A DNA stretch of 64,000 nt from Domibacillus sp. PGB-M46. Lineage in GTDB: Bacteria > Bacillota > Bacilli > Bacillales > Domibacillaceae. The position numbers and the translations under genes were made by a program. Positions 28,602 to 37,510 of this stretch are shown here, in pieces; within the stretch, counting starts at the first letter, position 1; each line of letters starts with the position of its first letter. The DNA lies in NCBI RefSeq assembly GCF_022668875.1, contig NZ_JAKGCR010000002.1, forward strand, positions 62,001 through 126,000. The letters are read 5' to 3'. The notes beneath the pieces were generated by a model. The model saw nothing but the letters and a program-made list of their open reading frames with translations. It was not told the origin of the DNA and searched no databases.

Positions 28602-28640
28602 CAAAAAAAGCGAAGAGCCATGGCCTCTTCGCTTTTTTTG
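28602..28640. terminator. Bidirectional terminator between ylbP and rpmF
   Basis: AAAAAAAGCGAAGAG and CTCTTCGCTTTTTTT arms around GCCATGGC, with T-runs on both strands. It serves the convergent genes ylbP and rpmF. Confidence 0.88.
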
Positions 28641-28656
28641 AAAGATGTAAAAGATG

Positions 28657-28830
28657 TTATTTGCTAACAACTTCTTTACCTTTATATGTTCCGCACTCTT
28701 TGCATACGCGGTGCGCAAGTTTCATCTCACCGCAGTTCGGGCAAGCTACCATACCCGGCACTTGAAGTTTGAAGTGCGTACGGCGTTTGTTTTTGCGTGT
28801 AGTAGAAGTTCTTCTAAAAGGTACTGCCAT
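28657..28830 (-). CDS. rpmF: 50S ribosomal protein L32
   Basis: A 57-residue ribosomal protein reading [20 protein letters not shown] at the start. A zinc ribbon follows (CPNC at about residues 30-33, CKEC at 43-46), so this is the zinc-binding C+ form. The stop is TAA at 28657-28659. The start ATG at 28830 has AAGGAGGTG upstream. It lies 60 bp downstream of ylbN, a conserved pair in bacteria, and shares the strong promoter at 29450-29478. Confidence 0.96.
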   Translation of the reverse strand: MAVPFRRTSTTRKNKRRTHFKLQVPGMVACPNCGEMKLAHRVCKECGTYKGKEVVSK

Positions 28831-28892
28831 GTGATATACACCTCCTTAACGGAATAAAAACTATATGAAGCCAGAATAGCTGTACTTCTCAA

Positions 28893-29423
28893 TTACTCAT
28901 CATCGGACGAAAAGAAGTTTTGAAGTCCTGCTAATCTTGGATCAACAGCCGGCTTCTTTTTTTCGGGAAGCTCTTCTTCTTCTTCAAAAAACGCCCAATC
29001 TTTCCCAGACTGAACAACATGCTCATCCGCTTCCTCACTGAAAATCTGCATTGGCACCTCTAAAATGATCGCTTCTTTTAAAATCGGCCGGAGATCTATT
29101 ACATTCCCCTCCGGAAAGTGAACATCTTCTGTCTCATATGATTCGCCTTCCTCCGGCTTTAATAAAAACCGTTCTGTCAGCGGAATTTCAAACGAGTAAG
29201 GCACGTCTACAAGTGTCCGAGAACAAGGGACAATCATTTCACCCGTTGCTTTTACATGAAAAACAATTTGATCATGACGAATATCAGCTCTGCCTGTTAC
29301 ATGGACAGGCGAAATGCGGCGTATGTCATTATCGAGTGTTGTTAAGTCTGTTACGTCAACTGTTTCATCAATTTCAAGACCGCGGTCGCGGTATTTTTGC
29401 AGTTGAATTATTGACCATTTCAT
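28893..29423 (-). CDS. ylbN: DUF177/YceD-family protein YlbN
   Basis: A 176-residue protein of the YceD/DUF177 family, almost always encoded next to rpmF and implicated in 23S rRNA or large-subunit maturation. Recognisable parts are MKWSIIQLQKYRDRGLEIDE at the start, VHVTGRADIRHDQIVFHV and the family signature MIVPCSRTLVDVPYSFEIPL. An acidic stretch and the C-terminal VDPRLAGLQNFF complete it. The ATG at 29423 follows a GAGGTGA site. Confidence 0.92.
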   Translation of the reverse strand: MKWSIIQLQKYRDRGLEIDETVDVTDLTTLDNDIRRISPVHVTGRADIRHDQIVFHVKATGEMIVPCSRTLVDVPYSFEIPLTERFLLKPEEGESYETEDVHFPEGNVIDLRPILKEAIILEVPMQIFSEEADEHVVQSGKDWAFFEEEEELPEKKKPAVDPRLAGLQNFFSSDDE

Positions 29424-29449
29424 TTAATCACCTCAAGGCAACAAAAGTA

Positions 29450-29478
29450 ATTATAGCCCTCTCCCGATTGAATGTCAA
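29450..29478 (-). promoter_or_regulatory. Consensus sigma-A promoter of ylbN-rpmF
   Basis: Minus-strand TTGACA (29478-29473) and TATAAT (29455-29450) with a 17-bp spacer, an exact consensus match, 26 bp from the ylbN start. Such strength fits a ribosomal-protein operon. Confidence 0.92.
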
Positions 29479-29569
29479 TATATTTTCTTTACAGTGAAAT
29501 ACCGGTTTGACTTTTTATTCACCATCTTTGAAAATGAAAGAACATTCTCCTGAAGAAAGGACGTTTCAC

Positions 29570-30757
29570 ATGAACGCAGCCGGCATTGTTGTTGAATACA
29601 ATCCATTTCATAATGGACATCTCTACCATATAAATGAAACGAGGCGTTTGTCAAATGCAGACACTATTATCGCGGTAATGAGCGGCTCCTTTTTACAGCG
29701 TGGAGAGCCGGCCATTGTTGATAAGTGGACCCGCACAAAGGTAGCCCTGCAGCACGGTGTGGATATTGTCGTTGAACTTCCATACGCTTTTTCAACGCAG
29801 CGGGCTGAAATATTTGCACAGGGCGCCATTGAAATTCTTTCCCATTTAAAGTGCCGCTTTTTTTGCTTTGGCAGTGAAAATGGCGGTATGGCTCCTTTCC
29901 TCTACACCGCAGAACAACTGAAAAAAAACAGCATGGAGCTTAATGCCCGCGTCCGCTCCCTTATGAAAGAAGGAATGAGCTACCCGTCCGCCCAGACAAA
30001 AGCAAGAAACGAAATGTTCGGAGAAAATGCACTGCCGCTTGATTTGTCAAAGCCAAATAACATTTTAGGCTTTCATTATGTACAAGCCAACCTCGGGCTG
30101 TCCACGCCTATGCAGCCGCTGACGATTCAGCGAAAAGGAGCAGGATTCCATGATACTGAATCAACAGGGCCGATTGCAAGTGCGACAGCGATTCGGCAGC
30201 GCCTCTTTACTACAGAAGAACCGATTCATGATGTCATGCCTTCGCTGAGTGCTGAAGCCATGCAAAACCGTCCGCTGCATTCATGGGAATCTTACTGGCC
30301 TCTGCTTCGCTACCGCTTGCTGTCCATTGAACCCGGCCGTCTTGCTTCGATTTATGAAGTAGAGGAAGGCATCGGGCCAAGACTCATAGAAGCAGCACGG
30401 CAAAGCCGCTCCTTTGCTGGCTTTATGGAACAAGTTAAAACGAAGCGTTACACGTGGACCCGCCTTCAGCGAATGATGACCCACATTTTAACTGATACTG
30501 ATAAAGCAAGCATGCAGAAGGCTCAGCAGACTTCGTTTGTCCGGCTGCTTGGTATGACCGAAAGTGGGCGTGCATATATCCGGTCCGTGAAAAAAGAAAT
30601 AGAAGTGCCGCTGCTTTCCCGCACAGCTGCTGCCGGCAGCCTGCTTGCGCTGGATATAAAAGCATCCCGTGTGTTCGCTTCCGCCCCCAGCGCGAGTGAA
30701 AGCTACGTACGTTCTCTTTTAGAGCAAGAATATTCCACGCCGCCGATTTTACTTTGA
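29570..30757 (+). CDS. tmcAL: tRNA(Met) cytidine acetate ligase TmcAL
   Basis: A 395-residue enzyme (YlbM family) that acetylates the wobble cytidine of elongator tRNA-Met using acetate and ATP. The N-terminal nucleotidyltransferase HIGH-type motif is VEYNPFHNGHLYHI (residues 9-22). DTIIAVMSGSFLQRGEPAIV and KPNNILGFHYVQA are further conserved regions. The ATG at 29570 with GAAAGGA 8 bp upstream is preferred over the upstream frame start at 29507. Its 3' end overlaps the convergent ylbL by 9 bp. Confidence 0.94.
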   Translation: MNAAGIVVEYNPFHNGHLYHINETRRLSNADTIIAVMSGSFLQRGEPAIVDKWTRTKVALQHGVDIVVELPYAFSTQRAEIFAQGAIEILSHLKCRFFCFGSENGGMAPFLYTAEQLKKNSMELNARVRSLMKEGMSYPSAQTKARNEMFGENALPLDLSKPNNILGFHYVQANLGLSTPMQPLTIQRKGAGFHDTESTGPIASATAIRQRLFTTEEPIHDVMPSLSAEAMQNRPLHSWESYWPLLRYRLLSIEPGRLASIYEVEEGIGPRLIEAARQSRSFAGFMEQVKTKRYTWTRLQRMMTHILTDTDKASMQKAQQTSFVRLLGMTESGRAYIRSVKKEIEVPLLSRTAAAGSLLALDIKASRVFASAPSASESYVRSLLEQEYSTPPILL

Positions 30758-31786
30758 CGCAGACAGGTTTCTTAAATAGTCCACTGCGTCCGAAAAAGTT
30801 TGAACCGGTACAATAACCATGCTTGTTCCAATATCCTCTGCAGCTTTTTTAGCTTCCTCATAATTGGTTTTGGCATCTGTACGGCCCGCCGGCAGCTTAT
30901 CATCCGGTGCAAAGAAAAACTGCGCCCCTGCCCGGTCGGCCGCTACGACTTTTTGAGCAATGCCTCCAATCCGGCCAACTGTGCCGTCGGGGGCAATTGT
31001 TCCCGTTCCAGCTACCTTTAATCCAGCCGCCAAATCCTCTTCCACCAGCTGGTCGTAAATTTCAAGTGAAAACATAAGACCGGCAGAAGGACCGCCAATG
31101 TCATCTGCTTTCAGCGTTACCTTTGGGTCGCTTTTGAGCGCTCGATCATCGGCCAGGCTGATGCCAAGGCCGGACTTGCCGCCCAGCTCCGCGAATGCTC
31201 TGAGCTGAACAGTTTTTTCATAATTTTTTTTATCGCGTGTAAATGCAACTGTAATTCGGCTGCCTGGCTTTTTCGCCTGCACATAATCCGTCATTTGTTT
31301 AGACGATGTAACAGAACGGCCGTCAATAGATGTGATGCGGTCGCCTGCTTCAAGCACCCCTTCCGCAGGCATATCAGGAAATACACTTAACACATAAATA
31401 CCTTTGTATATCCAGTTGTACGGTTTGCCCGCTTCCCTAAAAGCAACCGCTATGGCATTTTGCTGTGAGGTATCCATCAAATGAACCTGCCTCACGTTAA
31501 ATTCATTCTCCGATTCATGTGAATAGCGAACCGTTTCTTTTGGGAGAATTTCTTCGTAATCCCGAAGAAATGCCCACGCGTATGAATAAATGTTAGCAGG
31601 TCCCATCTGTATCGTGGTCAGCATCAATGTGCTTGTATCATTGTCGTCTCCTTCACCTACCTCAACAATTGGATTAAGCGTATGCGCTTCTCCCGGTCTT
31701 GTAATGTAAAACGGCAGCGGGATAAAGGCTGCCACAATAATCAGCAGCAGAATCGCATATAAGAGCCCTGTTCTTTTATTTTTCAC
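30749..31786 (-). CDS. ylbL: Membrane-anchored PDZ/Lon-type protease YlbL (DdcP)
   Basis: A 345-residue serine protease with a single N-terminal membrane anchor (LLYAILLLIIVAAFIPLPF) followed by PFYITRPGEA. It has a PDZ domain (about 125-200, with AGDRITSIDGRSV) and a C-terminal Lon-type catalytic domain. The Ser-Lys dyad appears to be GGPSAGLMFSLEIYD (Ser) and GGIAQKVVAADRAG (Lys). The B. subtilis orthologue helps end the DNA-damage checkpoint by degrading the division inhibitor YneA. The GTG at 31786 has GGAAGGAAG 7 bp upstream; longer readings lack such a site. Confidence 0.92.
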   Translation of the reverse strand: MKNKRTGLLYAILLLIIVAAFIPLPFYITRPGEAHTLNPIVEVGEGDDNDTSTLMLTTIQMGPANIYSYAWAFLRDYEEILPKETVRYSHESENEFNVRQVHLMDTSQQNAIAVAFREAGKPYNWIYKGIYVLSVFPDMPAEGVLEAGDRITSIDGRSVTSSKQMTDYVQAKKPGSRITVAFTRDKKNYEKTVQLRAFAELGGKSGLGISLADDRALKSDPKVTLKADDIGGPSAGLMFSLEIYDQLVEEDLAAGLKVAGTGTIAPDGTVGRIGGIAQKVVAADRAGAQFFFAPDDKLPAGRTDAKTNYEEAKKAAEDIGTSMVIVPVQTFSDAVDYLRNLSASK

Positions 31787-31946
31787 ATTTGTTCTTCCTT
31801 CCATGCAGAAATCATCCAGCTCTATAACTGGTATGAATTGTTTCATTAGTCTATTCTTTCTGCCTTTACATATCCTTTTGTACAGGCTCTTTTATTGTAC
31901 AAAATTTTAAGAAGGCGTGCTTTATATTCTAATCAGGGGGCTTTTT

Positions 31947-33074
31947 ATGTGGAAAACTTATGCTGCTGCCTGCTCCATTACGCTGCTGGCTGCCGCTCTT
32001 TTATTTTCACCTCAAACCGGCTTGAAGGCAGCAGTCTATGGTATGGATATATGGTGGAAAACTGTTTTTCCATCCCTTCTTCCCTTTCTCATTTTAACAG
32101 AGTTAATGATAGGTCTTGGCGTGATTGCTTTTTTCGGCTCCATTCTAAGCGGTTTGATGCGGTTTTTTTTCCGCATTCCCGGTCCAGCCGGTGTGACCTG
32201 GATGCTGTCACTGGCTTCAGGATTTCCGGCCGGCGCAAGAATGGCTGCACAGCTTCGCACGGAGCAGTCGATTACCCGTACGGAAGCAGAACGGCTCGTT
32301 GCGATGGCCCATTCCTCTAACCCATTATTTATTTTAAGTGCGGTGGCCAGCGGTTTTTTAAAAAGTCCGGAGACCGGCCTGCTACTTGCCTCAGCTCATT
32401 ACAGCGGTGCTTTTTTGGTCGGGCTTACAATGCGTTTTTATGGAAAAGAAGAAAAAATAGAGAGAAAAAAAATAAAAACAGCCGGGCCTCTTCAGACATT
32501 TAAAGAAGCACGCGAAAAAGATGGACGGGTTTTTGGCACCTTGCTCGCTGATGCAGTACTGTCTTCTGTTAAAACACTTGTACTGGTTGGCGGCTTTATT
32601 CTCTTTTTTTCTGTCCTAACCACTTTGCTGCATAAGTATGGAGTGGCCGCTTTTTTATTTTCTCTTCTTGGCTCCAATGAAACAAGCATGCCTGTGTTTA
32701 AAGCACTTTTTGCCGGTTTTTTCGAACTCACGTCTGGTGTGCAGCTCTCCTCTTCCGGATCGATTCCTTTACCCGTAAGCCTGCTGCTGATCAGTGCTAT
32801 TCTTGGCTTTAGCGGCTTAAGCGTTCACGCGCAGGTAGCGGCGATTATTAGTGAAACGGATATTCGTTTCGGCCCTTTTTTCGCCGGCCGTATTCTTCAT
32901 AGTGTATATGCAGCAGTCATTACTTTTTGTTTGTTATCATGGCCTGTTTCTTTTCCGAAGGCCGCTCTATCGTTTGCGCCAGAGCATGGCATGCTGACCA
33001 CGGTAGTTGTTCTGGGTGTCGCTTCTCTTTTGCTGGGAGTCCGCTATTCAAAAAGCCGGACCAAAAGAGTTTAA
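31947..33074 (+). CDS. ylbJ: Sporulation integral membrane protein YlbJ
   Basis: A 375-residue polytopic membrane protein (about eight helices) with nucleoside-transporter-type gate domains. In B. subtilis it is expressed in the mother cell under sigma-E and is needed for heat-resistant spores. Conserved parts include MDIWWKTVFPSLLPFLIL, LASGFPAGARMAAQL and MAHSSNPLFILSAVASG. The ATG at 31947 (MWKTYAAACS) has AGGGGG 6 bp upstream; the upstream frame start at 31917 does not. It is divergent from ylbL; the 160-bp gap shows no promoter I trust. Confidence 0.92.
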   Translation: MWKTYAAACSITLLAAALLFSPQTGLKAAVYGMDIWWKTVFPSLLPFLILTELMIGLGVIAFFGSILSGLMRFFFRIPGPAGVTWMLSLASGFPAGARMAAQLRTEQSITRTEAERLVAMAHSSNPLFILSAVASGFLKSPETGLLLASAHYSGAFLVGLTMRFYGKEEKIERKKIKTAGPLQTFKEAREKDGRVFGTLLADAVLSSVKTLVLVGGFILFFSVLTTLLHKYGVAAFLFSLLGSNETSMPVFKALFAGFFELTSGVQLSSSGSIPLPVSLLLISAILGFSGLSVHAQVAAIISETDIRFGPFFAGRILHSVYAAVITFCLLSWPVSFPKAALSFAPEHGMLTTVVVLGVASLLLGVRYSKSRTKRV

Positions 33075-33092
33075 TCTTTCGGCCCGGCTTTT

Positions 33093-33094
<2 letters not shown>
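33051..33094. terminator. Bidirectional terminator between ylbJ and coaD
   Basis: Arms AAAAAGCCGGACC and GGCCCGGCTTTTTT. The 5' arm lies inside the last codons of ylbJ, and a T-run follows on each strand. Confidence 0.75.
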
Positions 33095-34156
<1,062 letters not shown>

Positions 34157-34225
34157 ATTTTAACCTGCCATTCGTTTTTCTTCATTCATGGTATCATAAA
34201 CGTATAAATGAAATCTATAGGGTGA

Positions 34226-34258
34226 AAAAGAAACCCCGCCTTTGGCGCGAGGTTTCTA
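34226..34258 (-). terminator. Terminator of the stalk-domain gene
   Basis: Arms GAAACCTCGCGCC and GGCGGGGTTTC around AAA, followed by a T-run on the minus strand, at the end of the gene ending at 34256. Confidence 0.75.
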
Positions 34259-35659
34259 CAGTCCATAAGATGTCAGCTCAATGGCTTCATTGTATTCTTT
34301 TACTTCAAAGAGAAACACTTTTTGAAACCAAATTTTATCCATATACGTTATACCGTCGATTTGGTCAAGAGCATGTTCATACAAAGGGTACGGATGGTTA
34401 TTTACATATACCTGGTTTCGGGCTGCATCGAACCGGTATACATCCACTCCTTTTTTCATCCTCCATTGCTGCGGCGATACTTTTTGAACAGAAAATCCGA
34501 GCGCTTTGGCTGCGTCTTCAAGCGGAATATACAGCAGGCCATTTTTTGTTTTAACATGAAAAGATACTGGCTGATCTTCTACTGTAACAGGCCGTCCATC
34601 AAAAAAAACAAGAGGCAGAGACGGAGGGCGGCTGCTTTTGTTTTCTTTAAAAAAGTTTGTCTGCTCACCTTTTACTGCTGACAGCACCTGGTCAAGCTTA
34701 ACGGCATTTACTTCTTTGCCTTTAAGCTGCAAAAGTGCTTCTTGCCATTTCTTTTCTTCTTGTTCAGTCAGTACGGCCGTAACTTGCTCCTTCATCTCGG
34801 CGGCTTTCATATACATCGGTTTTGCGTTATATAAAGACACAGCAAGAAATGAAGTCATCCATTGTTCATCTGCCGGAAAAATAAAGTGTTTTTTAACATA
34901 CGCATACACCGCATCTGTGTGGATGGTGTTTAAATCACTTTTCTGTCGGATAAACAGCAATCCGTCGAGCTGCTGCGGTTTAATATTAGAAGAGATCACA
35001 ACGGTCTGCCTTGGAAGGTCATCTGTAGAAAATGGCATGTCCATTAACCCTGCCGAAAGCTGCACGGTGTCTCGCGCAAAAATGGTTCCTGCTGAAAAAT
35101 GGGTTTCTTTTAAACGTTCTTTTTGCCAGAAAAGCGGCGGCCTTTCTGCTTCCCCTTCAAAAGAATAAAAATCAATTTCTGAAAGCTGCTTGGCGGCTTT
35201 TTGCTCAATAGAGGATATCCATTGTCCACCTCTTTTTGTATGATCCGTTAAGAGCAGCGTTGTTTTGGCTGATGTCATTTCTTCAAACGCTGCCTGCCAA
35301 TTGTTCAATAAAAAAGAACGAGGAGAAAGCGAAGCCGGAATCGTGTATTGAATCGAGACATTTTCACCTTTTACCGTAATGATTCCCGACTGACTGCTCG
35401 TTATGCACGTATCTCCTTTTGAACAGGATACTTCTTCTGCTTCGGCAGGCAGCCTCATTGTTAAATTCGTGCCTTCCGATACGGAAGCGAGCGTTTGCTT
35501 GATCGTAAAGCCGCTTTCTTTAACATCTATTTCAATTGTCTGGTTTGCGATTACTTTCTGGGAAGCGCTTGACCGTTTCTCATAGCCAATCCATTGAACT
35601 GTTAACAATACGCCGGAGGCCGCTGTTAAAAGCAAAAGAAACACAAGGACTTTCTTCAT
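34256..35659 (-). CDS. Membrane-anchored protein with C-terminal stalk (copper amine oxidase N-like) domain
   Basis: A 467-residue protein of unknown function. A basic N-terminus and one hydrophobic helix (VLVFLLLLTAASGVLLTVQW) act as signal peptide or anchor; no lipobox is present. The middle (about 35-365) is not recognised. It has two cysteines close together (SCSKGDTCITS) that could form a disulfide outside the cell. The last 100 residues resemble the copper amine oxidase N-terminal 'stalk' domain: FDGRPVTVEDQPV, LLYIPLEDAAKALGFSVQKV and VYVNNHPYPL. That fold is common in secreted or wall-associated proteins and implies no amine oxidase activity. No equivalent stands at this spot in B. 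subtilis. Confidence 0.8.
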   Translation of the reverse strand: MKKVLVFLLLLTAASGVLLTVQWIGYEKRSSASQKVIANQTIEIDVKESGFTIKQTLASVSEGTNLTMRLPAEAEEVSCSKGDTCITSSQSGIITVKGENVSIQYTIPASLSPRSFLLNNWQAAFEEMTSAKTTLLLTDHTKRGGQWISSIEQKAAKQLSEIDFYSFEGEAERPPLFWQKERLKETHFSAGTIFARDTVQLSAGLMDMPFSTDDLPRQTVVISSNIKPQQLDGLLFIRQKSDLNTIHTDAVYAYVKKHFIFPADEQWMTSFLAVSLYNAKPMYMKAAEMKEQVTAVLTEQEEKKWQEALLQLKGKEVNAVKLDQVLSAVKGEQTNFFKENKSSRPPSLPLVFFDGRPVTVEDQPVSFHVKTKNGLLYIPLEDAAKALGFSVQKVSPQQWRMKKGVDVYRFDAARNQVYVNNHPYPLYEHALDQIDGITYMDKIWFQKVFLFEVKEYNEAIELTSYGL

Positions 35660-35732
35660 GCATAATTCACACTCCTTAAGAACTATGACCTATCTTTATC
35701 ATATCAAAAAAATTTTTCGCTGACGATGAAAT

Positions 35733-35763
35733 TTGTCAAAATCAAGTGAACATTGCTTATAAT
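35733..35763 (+). promoter_or_regulatory. Sigma-A-type promoter before the DUF7147 gene
   Basis: TTGTCA (35733-35738) and TATAAT (35758-35763), separated by 19 bp, 25 bp upstream of the start codon. The spacer is long, so the -35 assignment is tentative. Confidence 0.5.
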
Positions 35764-35788
35764 AAGGGAGATGAATGGAGGTATATAG

Positions 35789-36163
35789 ATGATTCAACGA
35801 TTTATTGAACTTGGTGAAGGATATTCAGATTTATATGAGCTTCTTGATATTGCGGAGCGCGCAGCCGGCCGGATTTCGCAATTTGTTGCCCTGCACTCTG
35901 CCGCCGGTACGTCATGTGCTGTTATTCTACATCCAACGGAGACAGGCAGTTTCCAGCCGATTTATGTATGCCGGGAAGGCATTCCCAATCCTTATCAAAA
36001 AGAAAATGAACGGTTTCGCTTGTTTCAGCAGGCTGCAGCTTCAGCGGGCAAGCCGCTCATTGAGCTAGAAGTCAAGCCTTCCTCCCAGTTTGCCGAAAAA
36101 ACGTTGTACTACCAGTATTTAATCGGCATTTTACGCCTTAACCATTATCTTCGTCCGCTTTAA
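35789..36163 (+). CDS. Conserved Bacillaceae protein (DUF7147-type)
   Basis: A 124-residue soluble protein beginning MIQRFIELGEGYSDLYELLD and ending LYYQYLIGILRLNHYLRPL. The start and end match a small protein family conserved in Bacillaceae that I remember as DUF7147. Homologues have sometimes been labelled methylthioribose kinase, which this short sequence cannot support: there is no kinase loop. The ATG at 35789 follows a GGAGG site. It stands alone, convergent with the SASP gene and divergent from the stalk-domain gene. Confidence 0.75.
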   Translation: MIQRFIELGEGYSDLYELLDIAERAAGRISQFVALHSAAGTSCAVILHPTETGSFQPIYVCREGIPNPYQKENERFRLFQQAAASAGKPLIELEVKPSSQFAEKTLYYQYLIGILRLNHYLRPL

Positions 36164-36200
36164 ATAAAAGGTTCTGTTAAAGACGAATATTGATAATGAC

Positions 36201-36246
36201 GACAAAAGGCAGAGGACCTAGTCTCCTTGGATTCCCTGCCTTTTGC
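36201..36246 (-). terminator. Terminator of the SASP gene
   Basis: Arms AAAAGGCAG and CTGCCTTTT, about 24 nt apart with further inner pairing, after the SASP stop codon. The following T-rich stretch is short. Confidence 0.6.
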
Positions 36247-36267
36247 TTTTTAGTTTCATCGTGTTTC

Positions 36268-36450
36268 CTAACGGCGGGACAATTGCTGTTCCGCCATTTG
36301 CACGAGGCGTTTCGTGACTTCACCGTTGACACGCGACGGGGCATCGGCCCCGGGCTGAACACCAAATTCAGAGGCGATTTCGTCCTTCAATTGGTCAATA
36401 GCCTGCCGGGCTCCAGAGACCAACAGTCGGTTGCGATTGCTGCTTGACAT
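36268..36450 (-). CDS. Alpha/beta-type small acid-soluble spore protein
   Basis: A 60-residue protein made in the forespore that coats spore DNA and protects it from UV and heat. The N-terminal part ...[24 protein letters not shown] contains the germination-protease site region (E-I-A/S-E-F-G-V). The second conserved box is [16 protein letters not shown]. Both match alpha/beta SASPs, and the length is typical. A sigma-G promoter candidate lies about 40 bp upstream. B. subtilis has no SASP gene next to ylbG, so placement is lineage specific. Confidence 0.95.
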   Translation of the reverse strand: MSSSNRNRLLVSGARQAIDQLKDEIASEFGVQPGADAPSRVNGEVTKRLVQMAEQQLSRR

Positions 36451-36488
36451 GATTCAATCACTCCCTCTTTTTGTTCACCTTGCCTTAC

Positions 36489-36518
36489 CAGTATGGGTCG
36501 CTTCTATCCTTCCCATCC
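36489..36518 (-). promoter_or_regulatory. Candidate sigma-G promoter of the SASP gene
   Basis: Minus-strand GGATG (36518-36514), 18 bp, CATACTG (36495-36489). It matches the sigma-G pattern GMATR-N18-CATNMTA with one mismatch in each box. Both elements lie in opposite arms of a 13-bp inverted repeat (36485-36497 and 36512-36524, 12 of 13 paired). Confidence 0.65.
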
Positions 36519-36530
36519 TGGTAACTTAAC

Positions 36531-36737
36531 CAAATAAAAAAGCCTGTCTAAAGACAGGCTTCGGGCTGTTGACAAACGTCCGCTTTCAGCGTCACTTGCC
36601 GGCTGTGAATGCTCATGACCCGAAAAGGTCACTCCGCTTCCCGGCCAGCGGCGTTCCTAGAAAGTCAGGCGTTTTCAACCAGCCTGCTTTCTTATTTTGT
36701 CTACAATCTCAAGCCTGTTTAAAAACAGGCTTTTTTA
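36531..36737. repeat. Symmetrical ~200-bp intergenic element with terminal hairpins
   Basis: The segment is bounded by two near-identical hairpins, AAGCCTGTCTAAAGACAGGCTT (36540-36561, shown here only to its arms AAGCCTGTC/GACAGGCTT) and AAGCCTGTTT/AAACAGGCTT (36711-36732). Each is followed outward by a T-run. Inside them the ends continue as inverted matches, CGGGCTGTTGACAAA at left and TTTGTCTACAATCTC at right. So the ends form about 40-bp imperfect terminal inverted repeats around a GC-richer core with further dyads. It has no ORF of note. The left hairpin can terminate ylbG transcripts. It resembles a MITE-like or structured intergenic repeat. Confidence 0.5.
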
Positions 36738-37010
36738 TACACCAATTTTATAATCGTATTCTTTTGCTTTATCGGGACGGGAGTTTTCGTAGTCCACCTT
36801 TAAAAACGGCTTTTCGGAAAAATCAACTTTCTTAACAAAAGAAAATCCGGTCAGCTTTTCCGCCAGTTCCGGCGCTTCTGCATAGTTGCAATAAAGAACC
36901 GCATACTTCATTTTTTTTGAGACGTAATGAATATTCCCGTATTTGCGTAATGATTTGGCTGGCTTTAATGAATGAAGCCATACAATCAATGCCTGCCTTT
37001 CTGTTAGCAT
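36735..37010 (-). CDS. ylbG: UPF0298/DUF2129 protein YlbG
   Basis: A 91-residue protein of the YlbG family, conserved in Firmicutes and of unknown function. It starts MLTERQALIVWLHSLKPAKS and has the conserved RKYGNIHYVSKKMKYAVLYC and a C-terminal LKVDYENSRPDKAKEYDYKIG. The ATG at 37010 has GGGGA 6 bp upstream; an ATG two codons earlier sits too close to the site, and a longer frame runs back into ylbF. It follows ylbF by 23 bp, as in B. subtilis. Confidence 0.9.
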   Translation of the reverse strand: MLTERQALIVWLHSLKPAKSLRKYGNIHYVSKKMKYAVLYCNYAEAPELAEKLTGFSFVKKVDFSEKPFLKVDYENSRPDKAKEYDYKIGV

Positions 37011-37033
37011 GTCCATCCCCCGCTTTTTACTTT

Positions 37034-37474
37034 TTATGCCGAACAGCCACAAGAACCGCCGCTTCCACAGCTTCCACATCCGCTCGAAAATATAGAGCCG
37101 GCTCCTGGCACCTTTACCTGCTCTGATACAGACCGGGCAACAAGCAGGCTCACTTCATCGAGCAGCTGCTGAAGTTCCGTTTCCGCTCGTCTAAAGGCTG
37201 CGACATGTTCATCCATATCCATTTCTCGTTTGGCTGTACGTGTTTCCATCATAATCCGCTTATAATCCGGATGATATCGCCCAAAACGCTGTACTTCTTC
37301 ATATTGCTCTTTCAGACGGCTGAAAGCGAAAATTTTATGTTTAACGGATTCTTCCGTATAAAGTTTCTGGTAACATTCACGGTACTGCACGGCTTGCTCT
37401 GATTGAAGAATCATATCTCCAAGTGCGTCTGCTGCATCGGCAATGTTAATAAGCTCCATTGTTGTTGCAATCAT
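37034..37474 (-). CDS. ylbF: YlbF/RicF, subunit of the RNase Y-specificity (Y) complex
   Basis: A 146-residue protein of the YlbF/YmcA (Com_YlbF) family, mostly helical (residues 1-115). It ends in a cysteine-rich tail, SGCGSCGSGGSCGCSA, with four cysteines. In B. subtilis YlbF works with YmcA and YaaT to guide RNase Y in mRNA processing and to support sporulation, competence and biofilm formation. The complex binds [4Fe-4S] clusters, and the tail fits that. The ATG at 37474 has a GGAGGTG site. It heads ylbF-ylbG. Confidence 0.94.
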   Translation of the reverse strand: MIATTMELINIADAADALGDMILQSEQAVQYRECYQKLYTEESVKHKIFAFSRLKEQYEEVQRFGRYHPDYKRIMMETRTAKREMDMDEHVAAFRRAETELQQLLDEVSLLVARSVSEQVKVPGAGSIFSSGCGSCGSGGSCGCSA

Positions 37475-37510
37475 ATGTGCACCTCCATCGGTTTATTCTA
37501 CCACATATCG

